Notes under the pieces: generated by a model
What the model saw: the letters and a program-made list of their open reading frames with translations, nothing else
The model's database searches: none
Told to the model about the DNA's origin: nothing
Made by a program: the position numbers and the translations under genes
In this document: positions 7,638 through 14,075 of the stretch, one piece after another
Numbering within the stretch: the stretch's first letter is position 1
How the letters are laid out: each line of letters begins with the position of its first letter
Origin: a virus
Direction: 5' to 3' (one strand)
Length of the DNA stretch: 22,573 nt
IMG/VR virus record: IMGVR_UViG_3300031951_001292
Coordinates: 1 to 22,573 of that record

Positions 7638-7888
7638 CAGCGGACCTTTCCTGTGCCGTCGCACGGCTGGCATTTCACCTTAACGCGACCATCACCCACG
7701 TAACCGCGCCCCTCGCAGTTCTCGCAACGGTCGCCCGGCTTCGGCTTGTCGTCGGGGGCGTCGGGCTTGCGGCTCTCGATGATGGCCCTCGCCGTCTCGA
7801 CAGCCAGATCCGCAGTGATCGTCGGGTCATCCGGCAGCGTAGCCACGCAGCCAACTAGCACGACGGTAAAGCAAACCACCCACCTCAC
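7637..7888 (-). CDS. Lipoprotein with DnaJ-type CxxCxGxG zinc-finger signature, 83 aa
   Basis: The start is GTG 7888, overlapping the upstream stop as GTGA. A short hydrophobic signal (VRWVVCFTVVLVGC) ends in a lipobox L-V-G-C with the lipidated Cys at position 14, so the mature chain should be membrane-anchored and outside the cytoplasm. A linker of about 40 residues follows. The end carries two CxxCxGxG motifs (C55-G62 and C73-G80), the repeat that binds zinc in DnaJ/Hsp40. A secreted lipoprotein with this finger is unusual. Its size and lysis-region position recall outer-membrane spanins (Rz1 type), but those are normally proline-rich, and no embedded or adjacent inner-membrane spanin is obvious. 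Confidence 0.75.
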   Translation of the reverse strand: MRWVVCFTVVLVGCVATLPDDPTITADLAVETARAIIESRKPDAPDDKPKPGDRCENCEGRGYVGDGRVKVKCQPCDGTGKVR

Positions 7889-8811
7889 AGCACGTCTCCT
7901 GTCCAGTCGGGGAGCTTCGTCGGCTGGAAGCCGGAGAACCCGGCGTACACGTAGCTGTCGCGGCCAGAAAGCATCTTGGTGCACGTCTCGGCGTCGATCC
8001 AAAACGAGCAGTTGCGAACCGGCGTGGGCATCGTCTCTGGGTAATGCTTGCCGACCGTGTTGCTATCGCCCCACGAGTTGAGGCAGAGCAGTCCGGGTCG
8101 CCTCCCGAAGCGGCAGCCTGCCAGAACCATGCAGTGCCACCAAACACCGCCGGGCCGGCAGAAGCCGTCCTCATCGCGGCTCATCGAAAATCCTTGGCCA
8201 CTGCACACCACCGTTGGAAAACCGTTTTGGATCGCCGCAGCGGCTTCCTCAAACGTGGTGGCAAGTGTGGTCTCGCTGCACCGCCGCAGCTTGGCGAACG
8301 GCTCCAATGCGTCGGGCACGCCGTTGCGGCCCCAGTCCCGATCTCGCTGCTGCTTATCCCGCTCGGGGATGATCGTGCCGCCGTAGTCGATGCCGTAGTG
8401 CAGAGAGCCGAAGTCGCGGATGCTTTTGGCCGCGTGGAACCCAGTGGACCCGTCGCCTCCGTTGTTCACCCGCTGGCCGCGAGCCTCGACGCGAGAGAAC
8501 CCGTACAGGCTGGCCTCGACCGTGCGGCCCACCACAACTTCGGGCTCCTTCCGATAGACCACGTCACAAGCCGCAACGAAGTCCACCGCGAGCGCCGCGC
8601 CCCAGCCCACGCACGAGCCCACATTGCCCTGCGATCCACGACGCCAGCCGGGGAGGCATTGCAGCAGGGCGGGGTACAGCATCACCTCCCGCTTATCATC
8701 AGCGTGGAAGCCTGGAGCCGCCGTCGCCAGCGTCGGATGCGGCAGCGTAGCCACGAAGGCTTCGGCACCGGCAGGATCGGGCAAATACCCAAAGGCATGC
8801 GGCTCGGCCAC
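7885..8811 (-). CDS. Papain-like (C1 family) cysteine peptidase, 308 aa
   Basis: The start is GTG 8811 with GGAGGT seven bases upstream, three bases past the preceding stop. The whole papain catalytic set is recognisable in order: Gln61 and Cys67 in QGNVGSCVGWG (oxyanion Gln and nucleophile), His226 in VWWHCMVLAGC, and Asn245 in the hallmark LNSWG. Additional features such as GFHAAKSIRDFG before a Gly-Tyr-rich loop match the fold. No signal peptide and no obvious inhibitory propeptide is seen, so it acts in the cytoplasm, is packaged into the virion, or leaves through membrane holes. Substrate is unknown: host peptidoglycan cross-bridges, a virion precursor, or host proteins. C1 peptidases are uncommon in phages. 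Confidence 0.85.
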   Translation of the reverse strand: MAEPHAFGYLPDPAGAEAFVATLPHPTLATAAPGFHADDKREVMLYPALLQCLPGWRRGSQGNVGSCVGWGAALAVDFVAACDVVYRKEPEVVVGRTVEASLYGFSRVEARGQRVNNGGDGSTGFHAAKSIRDFGSLHYGIDYGGTIIPERDKQQRDRDWGRNGVPDALEPFAKLRRCSETTLATTFEEAAAAIQNGFPTVVCSGQGFSMSRDEDGFCRPGGVWWHCMVLAGCRFGRRPGLLCLNSWGDSNTVGKHYPETMPTPVRNCSFWIDAETCTKMLSGRDSYVYAGFSGFQPTKLPDWTGDVL

Positions 8812-8814
8812 GGC

Positions 8815-9417
8815 TCAACCTCCGGTGCCAGCCCACGCAATCGCCCGCGCGACTTCGGCGTACTTCGACAGAACCTCTGGCGATGCCGGCACGGCATCCA
8901 GCCCGACAGCCGTCCGCATTGCCGTCTCGACAGCATCCCGCAGCCCATCGACAGAGCCGGGCTGCTGGCCCGCGATCCGCCGCCATGCGATCTCCAGAGC
9001 CGTCGCCGTGAGCAGTCGGAGCGTGGGCGTGTCGGTGAACACCGCGCGGCTCGTCGCCCCTTCAGCCTGGGCGACCAACGCCGCCTTGCTCCAAGTCGTC
9101 GCCCACACCGCACGCTTGTCGGCAGGCAGCGACGCCAGCCGGGCGCGCACTGGCTCGACCAGCGATCGCATCTCGGCACTCGGCTCGGGAACGGTAATCG
9201 TCACGCTCGACGCCAAGGGCAACTTCGGCATCGGCACCTTGCCCCAAGCCGCCGCAACGATCAGAGCGGCAGCGGCGATGCGTGCGAGGAGCCCGGCTTT
9301 TTCTTTGCCGGCTTCCAACGCACGACTCGCGTAGGCTTGGATCTGCTGCCGGTAGGGAGCAAGGAGTAGAGCCGCCGCAGCAAGGACGGCAGCGATGCGA
9401 AGTGAGGAGTCATTCAC
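8815..9417 (-). CDS. Membrane protein with two N-terminal helices, 200 aa
   Basis: The start is GTG 9417, overlapping the upstream stop as GTGA; the longer frame upstream is arginine-rich shadow. Two alanine/leucine-rich hydrophobic helices are clear (about residues 5-22 and 43-60), separated by a polar stretch with RQQIQAYASRALEAGKEK. The remaining 140 residues are soluble and mostly helical, beginning at PKLPLASSVTITVPEP. A possible lysis or anchoring role follows from its neighbours: a cysteine peptidase immediately downstream and holin-like genes beyond. The family is not recognised, and its large soluble domain argues against a simple holin. Confidence 0.65.
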   Translation of the reverse strand: MNDSSLRIAAVLAAAALLLAPYRQQIQAYASRALEAGKEKAGLLARIAAAALIVAAAWGKVPMPKLPLASSVTITVPEPSAEMRSLVEPVRARLASLPADKRAVWATTWSKAALVAQAEGATSRAVFTDTPTLRLLTATALEIAWRRIAGQQPGSVDGLRDAVETAMRTAVGLDAVPASPEVLSKYAEVARAIAWAGTGG

Positions 9418-9719
9418 CGACGCATCCCTTCGATCTTTTCCACGGCCCACCGCACGAGCTGCTCGCCCTCTTTTGTCTTGAGCACGGCTGCGAGGTGCCG
9501 CACGAGTTCGTCGTCGAGGCCGCTGTCCGTTTTGCTTGCGAGCCATTCGGCACACTCCGAAACCACAACTGCCTTGGCGAACGGGTCGAACGCGGCGAGG
9601 TACCGCTGCCCAAACGTGAGCAGCGGAGCCCAGGCCTGGATTAGGGCGAGCTTCTGCCAGATGGTGAGGTTGTTGCCGTACTGCCCGACTTCCTCGGGCG
9701 TCATCTCGAAGCTGGGCAT
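9414..9719 (-). CDS. Hypothetical helical protein, 101 aa
   Basis: The start ATG 9719 has GGAG about 7 bases upstream. The protein is acidic to neutral, without membrane segments, and mostly helical: MTPEEVGQYGNNLTIWQKLA, then FDPFAKAVVVSECAEWLASK, and a C-terminal LVRWAVEKIEGMRR helix. The pattern suggests a small adaptor or a DNA- or membrane-associated regulator. It is translationally coupled (GTGA) to the two-helix membrane protein that follows, so the two may form a pair. I do not recognise it. Confidence 0.65.
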   Translation of the reverse strand: MPSFEMTPEEVGQYGNNLTIWQKLALIQAWAPLLTFGQRYLAAFDPFAKAVVVSECAEWLASKTDSGLDDELVRHLAAVLKTKEGEQLVRWAVEKIEGMRR

Positions 9720-9735
9720 GGGCGTTCTCCTGCGT

Positions 9736-9993
9736 CTATTCCGTTTTCGCAGGGGGCTCGCCCTCCCTTGCAGAGTCGTCGTCGTAGCCCCCGTTTATCG
9801 TGTCGTTCAGCCAGTCGTAGATGAACGAATACAGGTCAACCACCTCGCCGATAGCGTCCTGCCGGTCGAGCCGAAACGGGTGGGCGAAATGATCTTCGTC
9901 CACCACTTTCCCCTCGCCGTCGCAGCGGAAGATCGACACGTACTTCCGCGACACGTCGATGACGATCTTTCCTTCGACCGGGTTCGTTACCAC
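9736..9993 (-). CDS. Hypothetical protein, 85 aa
   Basis: Two in-frame GTG codons (9999 and 9993) compete; 9993 has GGGAG five bases upstream, whereas 9999 would overlap that site, so 9993 is chosen. The visible pattern VEGKIVIDVSRKYVSIFRCD, then a Phe/His-rich loop (DEDHFAHPFRL) and LYSFIYDWLND, suggests a small alpha/beta protein. The acidic C-terminus (GGYDDDSAREGEPPAKTE) is probably disordered. No membrane segment is present. It follows the HTH-like protein directly. Function unknown. Confidence 0.6.
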   Translation of the reverse strand: MVTNPVEGKIVIDVSRKYVSIFRCDGEGKVVDEDHFAHPFRLDRQDAIGEVVDLYSFIYDWLNDTINGGYDDDSAREGEPPAKTE

Positions 9994-10388
9994 TGGCACT
10001 CCCGGTTCAAGTCATCGAACGTATCCCGCAGTTCCTCGGGCATCTCGACGGGTCGCAACTGGAAGGCGGCTGGCTTCGTCACCTGACGCGCCGCACGCAC
10101 CTCGTCGGTCCAGTGGGCCGAGACGCTGGTGGCCCGTGCCGCCACCCACGGTGCGAGGTCGAGGCTGGCTTCGCTGGCGGCGATCTCCTCGGGCGTCGGC
10201 TTCTCGGCTCGGGGCGGGCGGAACCGCAGCCGCCGGTCGTGCCGCAGCGGCAGGGGCAGCACATCGCGCAGGCGCACGAGTTGATCCCTGGAGACCGTCC
10301 AAAAAGAGCAGATCGCGGCGTAGCTGGAATGGCTCGCCCACTGGACGCGGAGCGTCTCGATGTCGATGCGTGAGGTGTCACCCGCCAC
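9987..10388 (-). CDS. HTH-like protein, paralogous in layout to the QLDLF protein, 133 aa
   Basis: Two GTG starts are possible (10400 and 10388). GTG 10388 is preferred because GAGG lies six bases upstream; it overlaps the glycosyltransferase end by 11 bases. The segment LRVQWASHSSYAAIC, then SRDQLVRLRDVLPLPLR (about residues 13-48), fits a helix-turn-helix, and a second piece, LDLAPWVAARATSV (about 76-89), follows an acidic linker. The same order is found in the QLDLF protein: LHAAWANS, TDKRLAVLADRHKLPPR, then LELSPWVQARI. The resemblance suggests duplicated regulators. It may control the surface-modification genes lying upstream of it, but this is inference. Confidence 0.6.
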   Translation of the reverse strand: MAGDTSRIDIETLRVQWASHSSYAAICSFWTVSRDQLVRLRDVLPLPLRHDRRLRFRPPRAEKPTPEEIAASEASLDLAPWVAARATSVSAHWTDEVRAARQVTKPAAFQLRPVEMPEELRDTFDDLNRECQW

Positions 10389-11268
10389 TCGGCACCTCAC
10401 GCGGTATCCAAAAGCTCACGACCCGCATTGCCGGATTAAAACCAAAACGCCCCTGCGTCTCGGGATGCTCAGCGATGGACTTGTGCAGGGTGCAGTGCTC
10501 GCACGTCTCGCCCGTGTAGACGCCACGCAGGTAGGCGTCGGCCCGGTACAAGGCAAGCTGCCCGAACGCTGAGTTCACTGGCACCGGAGGCGCGCCAATC
10601 GGCGGTCGCATCAAGTGAAACCAATCGAGCGGCGTGCGATGCTGCCAACCGAACCAACGGAAAGCGAAACCGTCGTAATGGGCGGGAATGATCGCGCCTC
10701 CGTTGGCTCGCATCTCGCACCACGAGTACGCCCCGAGCCCCCACCAGTCGCTTTGCTCCATGTGGGCCACGCTGGTCATCAGCCCGTCGATGCTCCATCC
10801 GCCCCAACTGTCGGAATCCAGCACAGCGACGTAATCCACTGGCTCGCCGTTCCGAACAAACGTCTGGCACGCCGCCCGATATTCCGCCAGTGCATGAGTC
10901 CGCACGGGGTCAATCGTGTAATTCAGGTGCGGTCGATGGTTGGTGTTCAGCGACACATGCCGCTGCCGCCCATCGCTCCAGGCTGACAGCACTTCCTTCG
11001 TGTCATCCTGGCTATCGTTCTCAAATGCGAAAGCCTGCCACGAAGCGAAGCAGTCGCCGGTCTTCTCTAGGGCCGCGAGCGTTCTTTCGAGCCACGGCTG
11101 CGAGTTCCTGCAAATCATCACGAACGCGATGCTGCGTTGCTTCGCCGCCTCCCGCCCCGCCCGCACCGCTGCCGCGTAGTCCTCGGCGAACTCAGGGTCG
11201 GGCGGTAGCAGCACGTCGGGATGGTGCCGCTCAATCTCGTCAAGCGTGATGGTTGCCATGCCAGCCAT
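10378..11268 (-). CDS. GT-A type glycosyltransferase, CAP59/GT69-like, 296 aa
   Basis: The start could be ATG 11268 or ATG 11259; neither has a strong ribosome binding site, and the first is given. A 45-residue N-terminal extension precedes a Rossmann-like segment, RSIAFVMICRNSQPWLERTL, with FENDSQDDT (about 82-90) where nucleotide-sugar binding is expected. DSDSWGG (about 151-157) supplies the metal-binding D-x-D. A Trp-rich acceptor region (FRWFGWQHRTPLDW) and CEHCTLHKSIAE follow. The overall pattern resembles alpha-mannosyltransferases of the CAP59 type. It likely transfers a sugar from a nucleotide donor in the host cytoplasm, for surface-glycan or virion modification. Confidence 0.75.
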   Translation of the reverse strand: MAGMATITLDEIERHHPDVLLPPDPEFAEDYAAAVRAGREAAKQRSIAFVMICRNSQPWLERTLAALEKTGDCFASWQAFAFENDSQDDTKEVLSAWSDGRQRHVSLNTNHRPHLNYTIDPVRTHALAEYRAACQTFVRNGEPVDYVAVLDSDSWGGWSIDGLMTSVAHMEQSDWWGLGAYSWCEMRANGGAIIPAHYDGFAFRWFGWQHRTPLDWFHLMRPPIGAPPVPVNSAFGQLALYRADAYLRGVYTGETCEHCTLHKSIAEHPETQGRFGFNPAMRVVSFWIPREVPSGG

Positions 11269-11281
11269 CGTCGCGCCAGCG

Positions 11282-11905
11282 TCAAGCCTGCGGCCACTCG
11301 TGATGCACCATCCGCCCCGTCACCGCCATCGTCGTCAGTTCGGGATAGGCATACGTGCCGATCACACTCAACTCGCCTTCGGGGCGACCCGTGCCTTTGT
11401 GGTTGTGGTACGTGCGGATCGAGAGGGCAGGGTTCACCACGGCATAGCCCGCTTTCATCGCCTCGCCTGCAATCGCGTTGTCGCATCCGATGTAGCCGAG
11501 CGGGATGCGGTCGCCGATCCCGACAAGCTCGCCGCCCATGAAAGCCCACACGTCCTGCGAGCCGGAGTAGAACCGCTCGTCGCGGTACTGCCCGATCATG
11601 CGTGGCGTCGCGGGCGACTCCCACCGGGTCAGCGTCACGAACCGCTTCGGGTCGCAGACCGCACCTTCGAGCAACCTCGCCGTGTAGTCGAACTGAATGT
11701 CGGCGTTCGCCAGCACGCAGATCCGACCCGCGAACTTGTCGGCACAGAGCCGGAACACATGCCCGTACCGCAGCCGCTCCTCGCCTACGCTCATCGGCAC
11801 GATGTGCTCAAAGACGCCGAGTTCCATGTTCGCCTTGAGCGTGCCGTCGAGTTCGGCGAGTCGCTCGGGGTCACTCGGCTTGTAGTGCTCGATGAGCAGG
11901 ATCAC
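11282..11905 (-). CDS. Glycosyltransferase-like protein, 207 aa
   Basis: The start is GTG 11905, overlapping the upstream stop as GTGA; the upstream open frame is shadow. VILLIEHYKPSDPERLAELD opens the chain, and GRICVLANADIQFD (about 60-73) provides an N-A-D motif where GT-A enzymes bind metal and sugar nucleotide. DVWAFMGGE and IPLGYIGCDNAIAGEAMKAG follow the usual acceptor-site order. The end has RTYHNHKGTGR, reminiscent of a conserved H-x-H...R tail in capsule or teichoic-type sugar transferases. It sits between two other transferase genes and overlaps one by four bases. Confident that it is transferase-like; donor and acceptor are unknown. Confidence 0.7.
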   Translation of the reverse strand: MILLIEHYKPSDPERLAELDGTLKANMELGVFEHIVPMSVGEERLRYGHVFRLCADKFAGRICVLANADIQFDYTARLLEGAVCDPKRFVTLTRWESPATPRMIGQYRDERFYSGSQDVWAFMGGELVGIGDRIPLGYIGCDNAIAGEAMKAGYAVVNPALSIRTYHNHKGTGRPEGELSVIGTYAYPELTTMAVTGRMVHHEWPQA

Positions 11906-12600
11906 AGTCGCGGCTCCACTTCCACGAAATCGCGGATGATCTCGCCGCCCAGGTCGTCGGCGGTCTGCGGAACGTGGTGGTACTTCGCGTGCCACTCTGG
12001 CCCCGAGACGTGCGTGCCCTTCTCGGCCCCAATATTTTGAATCCGGCTCACGGTCGGAAACGCCTCCCACCGCGTGCGGCGGATGACGTTGTTCACGATG
12101 ATGTCCCAAGATGGCCCGTCTTTGCTTGTCCATCGCGGAGCCATCTCGACCCAGCGATCAACCCAGGTGCCCCAGCCCCAGGGCGTGAACCATCGCCGCG
12201 TGCCGCACTCCGCGAGCCGCCCATTGCTCGCCTGCTGGTAGCCGCTCACGGTGAACACGTTCGGGTCGTGCCGGTACTGGTCGCGTGCCCACGAGAACCA
12301 GAGCAAGGCATCGCGAGTCGGTACGGTGTCGTCCTCAAAGTGCAGATGGAACTCGCTCTGCATGATCTCGAACCCGTACCGCATGCACGTATAGATCGCG
12401 TCGTTACACCCGGCGTGCTCCTCAAACGTCAGGCACTCGAAACCGTACTTCGCGGCGATCTCTTTGCTCGCTTCGGTCTCTTCGCACGGGTCGAGCAGTA
12501 CGGCAACGCGACAACTCGACACGCCGACGCAACGCGAGACGGCATGACAGGTCTGGTCAAGGTACGCGGGGCGGTTGTATCCGCTGATGGTGATGTTCAC
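11902..12600 (-). CDS. Family 2/GNT-I-like glycosyltransferase, 232 aa
   Basis: The start is GTG 12600, overlapping the upstream stop as GTGA. The opening VNITISGYNRPAYLDQT is the classic start of a family 2-type Rossmann fold. LHFEDDTVPTRDALLW (about 86-101) contains the E-D-D that replaces D-x-D and binds the metal-nucleotide. WFTPWGWGTWVDRW (about 137-150) is the acceptor-site signature seen in GNT-I-like and bacterial surface-polysaccharide transferases. The enzyme should act in the cytoplasm on a nucleotide sugar. It begins a run of three transferase genes that are coupled with a methyltransferase three genes upstream, suggesting a small pathway for decorating the host surface or the virion. 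Confidence 0.8.
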   Translation of the reverse strand: MNITISGYNRPAYLDQTCHAVSRCVGVSSCRVAVLLDPCEETEASKEIAAKYGFECLTFEEHAGCNDAIYTCMRYGFEIMQSEFHLHFEDDTVPTRDALLWFSWARDQYRHDPNVFTVSGYQQASNGRLAECGTRRWFTPWGWGTWVDRWVEMAPRWTSKDGPSWDIIVNNVIRRTRWEAFPTVSRIQNIGAEKGTHVSGPEWHAKYHHVPQTADDLGGEIIRDFVEVEPRL

Positions 12601-12944
12601 GACAGCTTCTCTACGAGCTTCCCGAGCAACTCGCACACAGACTCCATCCTCTTCAGCAGTTCGCTTGTTGCGTGATCTGCCTGCCGCAAGGCTGGCTGCT
12701 TGCTGCGGCTTGCCTCGCTCTCGGCAAACCGACGCAGAAACGCATCGGCTTCGTCCTTCTTGACGAGCGTTCCGTAGACGCCGCGAATGTTCTGCACGCC
12801 GAACTCAGGCGGGTTCTTCTTCGACGCAGCCAGCAACCGGCGGTAGTCGTTTGATGGACCGCCCGCACTCTTGTCCTCTCGCGTGTCGTAGAACGACATG
12901 CGGACCCATCCCTCTGGAATATCGCTCACTTGTTTCCCTTTCAT
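12597..12944 (-). CDS. Hypothetical protein with coiled-coil tail, 115 aa
   Basis: The start ATG 12944 overlaps the methyltransferase stop as ATGA; the longer frame upstream is antisense-like arginine-rich sequence. The N-terminal part (MKGKQVSDIPEGWVRMSFYD) is followed by a basic patch (NDYRRLLAASKKNPPEF) and a Gly/Tyr turn (IRGVYGTLVKKDEAD). The last 45 residues (AESEASRSKQPALRQ, then a Leu-rich heptad-like helix ending in ELLGKLVEKLS) look like a coiled coil that could oligomerise. No catalytic motif is seen. It lies between the methyltransferase and the first glycosyltransferase and may scaffold that pathway, or be unrelated. Confidence 0.6.
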   Translation of the reverse strand: MKGKQVSDIPEGWVRMSFYDTREDKSAGGPSNDYRRLLAASKKNPPEFGVQNIRGVYGTLVKKDEADAFLRRFAESEASRSKQPALRQADHATSELLKRMESVCELLGKLVEKLS

Positions 12945-13519
12945 TTCTTCTCGCACCACGCCACTAGCAGCCCGTTCCAGTAGCCCGCCGCATCGTTCAG
13001 CCGGTCGCTCGGATACACGTTGCGGCTTACGACGTTCATCCTGCCACCGAGTGCAAGCATTCCAGCGTCGCACCCACGATGCACCTGCTCCCATGAGTAG
13101 TCGTCCACGATGTAGATGAACGCTTCCGCTAGATGCGGCCACGCAATCGCAAGCTCGCGGGCGTGATGCTCTTCCTCGTGCGGCCCATCGTAGAGGTACA
13201 CGGTGAACGTCATGCCGCCGAACGTGTCGGCAGGCAGCGGCGCAAACCAATCGCGGTCGTGAATCGTCGCCGGCAAGCCGACACGCTCGCACGTCGCCAG
13301 TAGCTCCGCTCGCGTGTCGCCGAACTCGCTGTGATTGTCGATCATGTGGATGCACTCCACGTCGTTTCCGTGGCACATCGCTACGGCGGTCGAGCCCTTG
13401 TAGGAGCCGACTTCAAGGATGCGGGCACGCGGCACCGTGGCGACGGCATCATTCAGCAGTCGCCGGTTCGCGGCAGAGGAGAAGCCCGGTAGGGCGAGTG
13501 CGTCGAGCCAGGATGCCAT
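12941..13519 (-). CDS. Class I SAM-dependent methyltransferase (Methyltransf_24-like), 192 aa
   Basis: The start ATG 13519 overlaps the RusA stop as TGATG. ARILEVGSYKGSTAVAM (about 32-48) is the glycine-rich SAM-binding loop (motif I), and HMIDNHSEFGDTRAELL gives the acidic residue at the end of strand 2. VYLYDGPHEEEHHARELAI (about 108-125) and FIYIVDDYSW (about 134-143) match the D-G-x-H and V-D-D signatures of the Methyltransf_24 group. That group often methylates sugars, cephalosporin precursors or small molecules. Adjacent glycosyltransferases make sugar O-methylation an attractive guess. It could also be a nucleotide or protein methylase, so the substrate is open. Confidence 0.8.
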   Translation of the reverse strand: MASWLDALALPGFSSAANRRLLNDAVATVPRARILEVGSYKGSTAVAMCHGNDVECIHMIDNHSEFGDTRAELLATCERVGLPATIHDRDWFAPLPADTFGGMTFTVYLYDGPHEEEHHARELAIAWPHLAEAFIYIVDDYSWEQVHRGCDAGMLALGGRMNVVSRNVYPSDRLNDAAGYWNGLLVAWCEKK

Positions 13520-13923
13520 CAGCAGATCCGCACGGTGGTGCGGCCCTCCGTTCCCCACGACTTCTCGACCACCACCCGCCCCACCTGGGTGTCGTCCACC
13601 CACGCCACGCCATTGAGCGAGTCTTCGATTCCCTTGAGCACGTTCGAGCAGTCGGCTCGCGGCAGCTTGGGGGCGTCTTCCCGCAGCCCGCTCTTGCGGT
13701 AGTGCGACTTCGGGCGGGCGAACACGAGGTCAATGATGAGCGTGATCGGTGCCGCGTCGGTCGGCGTCGCGCCAGCTTCGACGGCAGCCGCCGCAATCGC
13801 AGCCCGATAGGCGTGAATCTTGTGATCGCTCGGCGTGTAGGCGTGCCCGTGCCGACCACGCACCGTAATGCGTGCACGAGGCTGCGGCACCGGATCACCT
13901 TCGACAGAGAACGCAATCGCCAT
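13519..13923 (-). CDS. rusA: RusA-family Holliday junction resolvase, 134 aa
   Basis: The start ATG 13923 is two bases past the stop of the upstream 48-residue gene; GGGGAT lies close upstream. The family pattern is complete: VEGDPVPQPRARI near the start, GHAYTPSDHKIHAYRAAI, and then the acidic active site in ADCSNVLKGIEDSLNG (Asp91, Lys97, Asp101) and WVDDTQV (Asp110, Asp111). RusA is a Mg-dependent dimeric endonuclease that cuts four-way junctions and is common in lambdoid and other phages, where it resolves recombination intermediates before packaging. Length is slightly above the 120 residues of the E. coli enzyme. Together with the Sak4-like ATPase and SSB-like protein it forms a recombination set. 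Confidence 0.9.
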   Translation of the reverse strand: MAIAFSVEGDPVPQPRARITVRGRHGHAYTPSDHKIHAYRAAIAAAAVEAGATPTDAAPITLIIDLVFARPKSHYRKSGLREDAPKLPRADCSNVLKGIEDSLNGVAWVDDTQVGRVVVEKSWGTEGRTTVRIC

Positions 13924-13925
13924 CC

Positions 13926-14072
13926 CTATCCCCTTGCCGCCAGATACAGGCCAACATTGGCAAACGCATAACCGAGGTAGGCGAGACCTAGCCCCGCTTT
14001 GCCATGCAGGGCTAGGTCTGCCGCTACCACGAGGTAGATCGCTCCCGTCAGTGCGATCAGCCAGGGTGCCAT
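13926..14072 (-). CDS. Small membrane protein with two helices, 48 aa
   Basis: ATG 14072 opens three bases past the stop of the exported-protein gene; the frame ends with TAG at 13926, two bases before the RusA start. The product begins MAPWLIALTGAIYLVVAADL (first helix about 4-20), then ALHGKAGLGLAYLGYAFANV and GLYLAARG (second helix about 25-46). Both stretches are strongly hydrophobic with a short charged loop (HGK) between. Its exact fit between two real genes makes it convincing despite the small size. It may be a holin-like or superinfection-exclusion peptide, but no family is recognised. Confidence 0.65.
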   Translation of the reverse strand: MAPWLIALTGAIYLVVAADLALHGKAGLGLAYLGYAFANVGLYLAARG

Positions 14073-14075
14073 GAG

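Noticed and set aside
7637-7888. DnaJ co-chaperone
   Set aside because: Only the zinc-finger signature is present; there is no J domain with HPD, and the lipobox places the protein outside the cytoplasm.
8044-9369. Long plus-strand open frame (441 codons)
   Set aside because: It lies antisense to the C1 peptidase and the two-helix membrane protein, has arginine/histidine-rich composition without motifs, and is an expected shadow in G+C-rich DNA.
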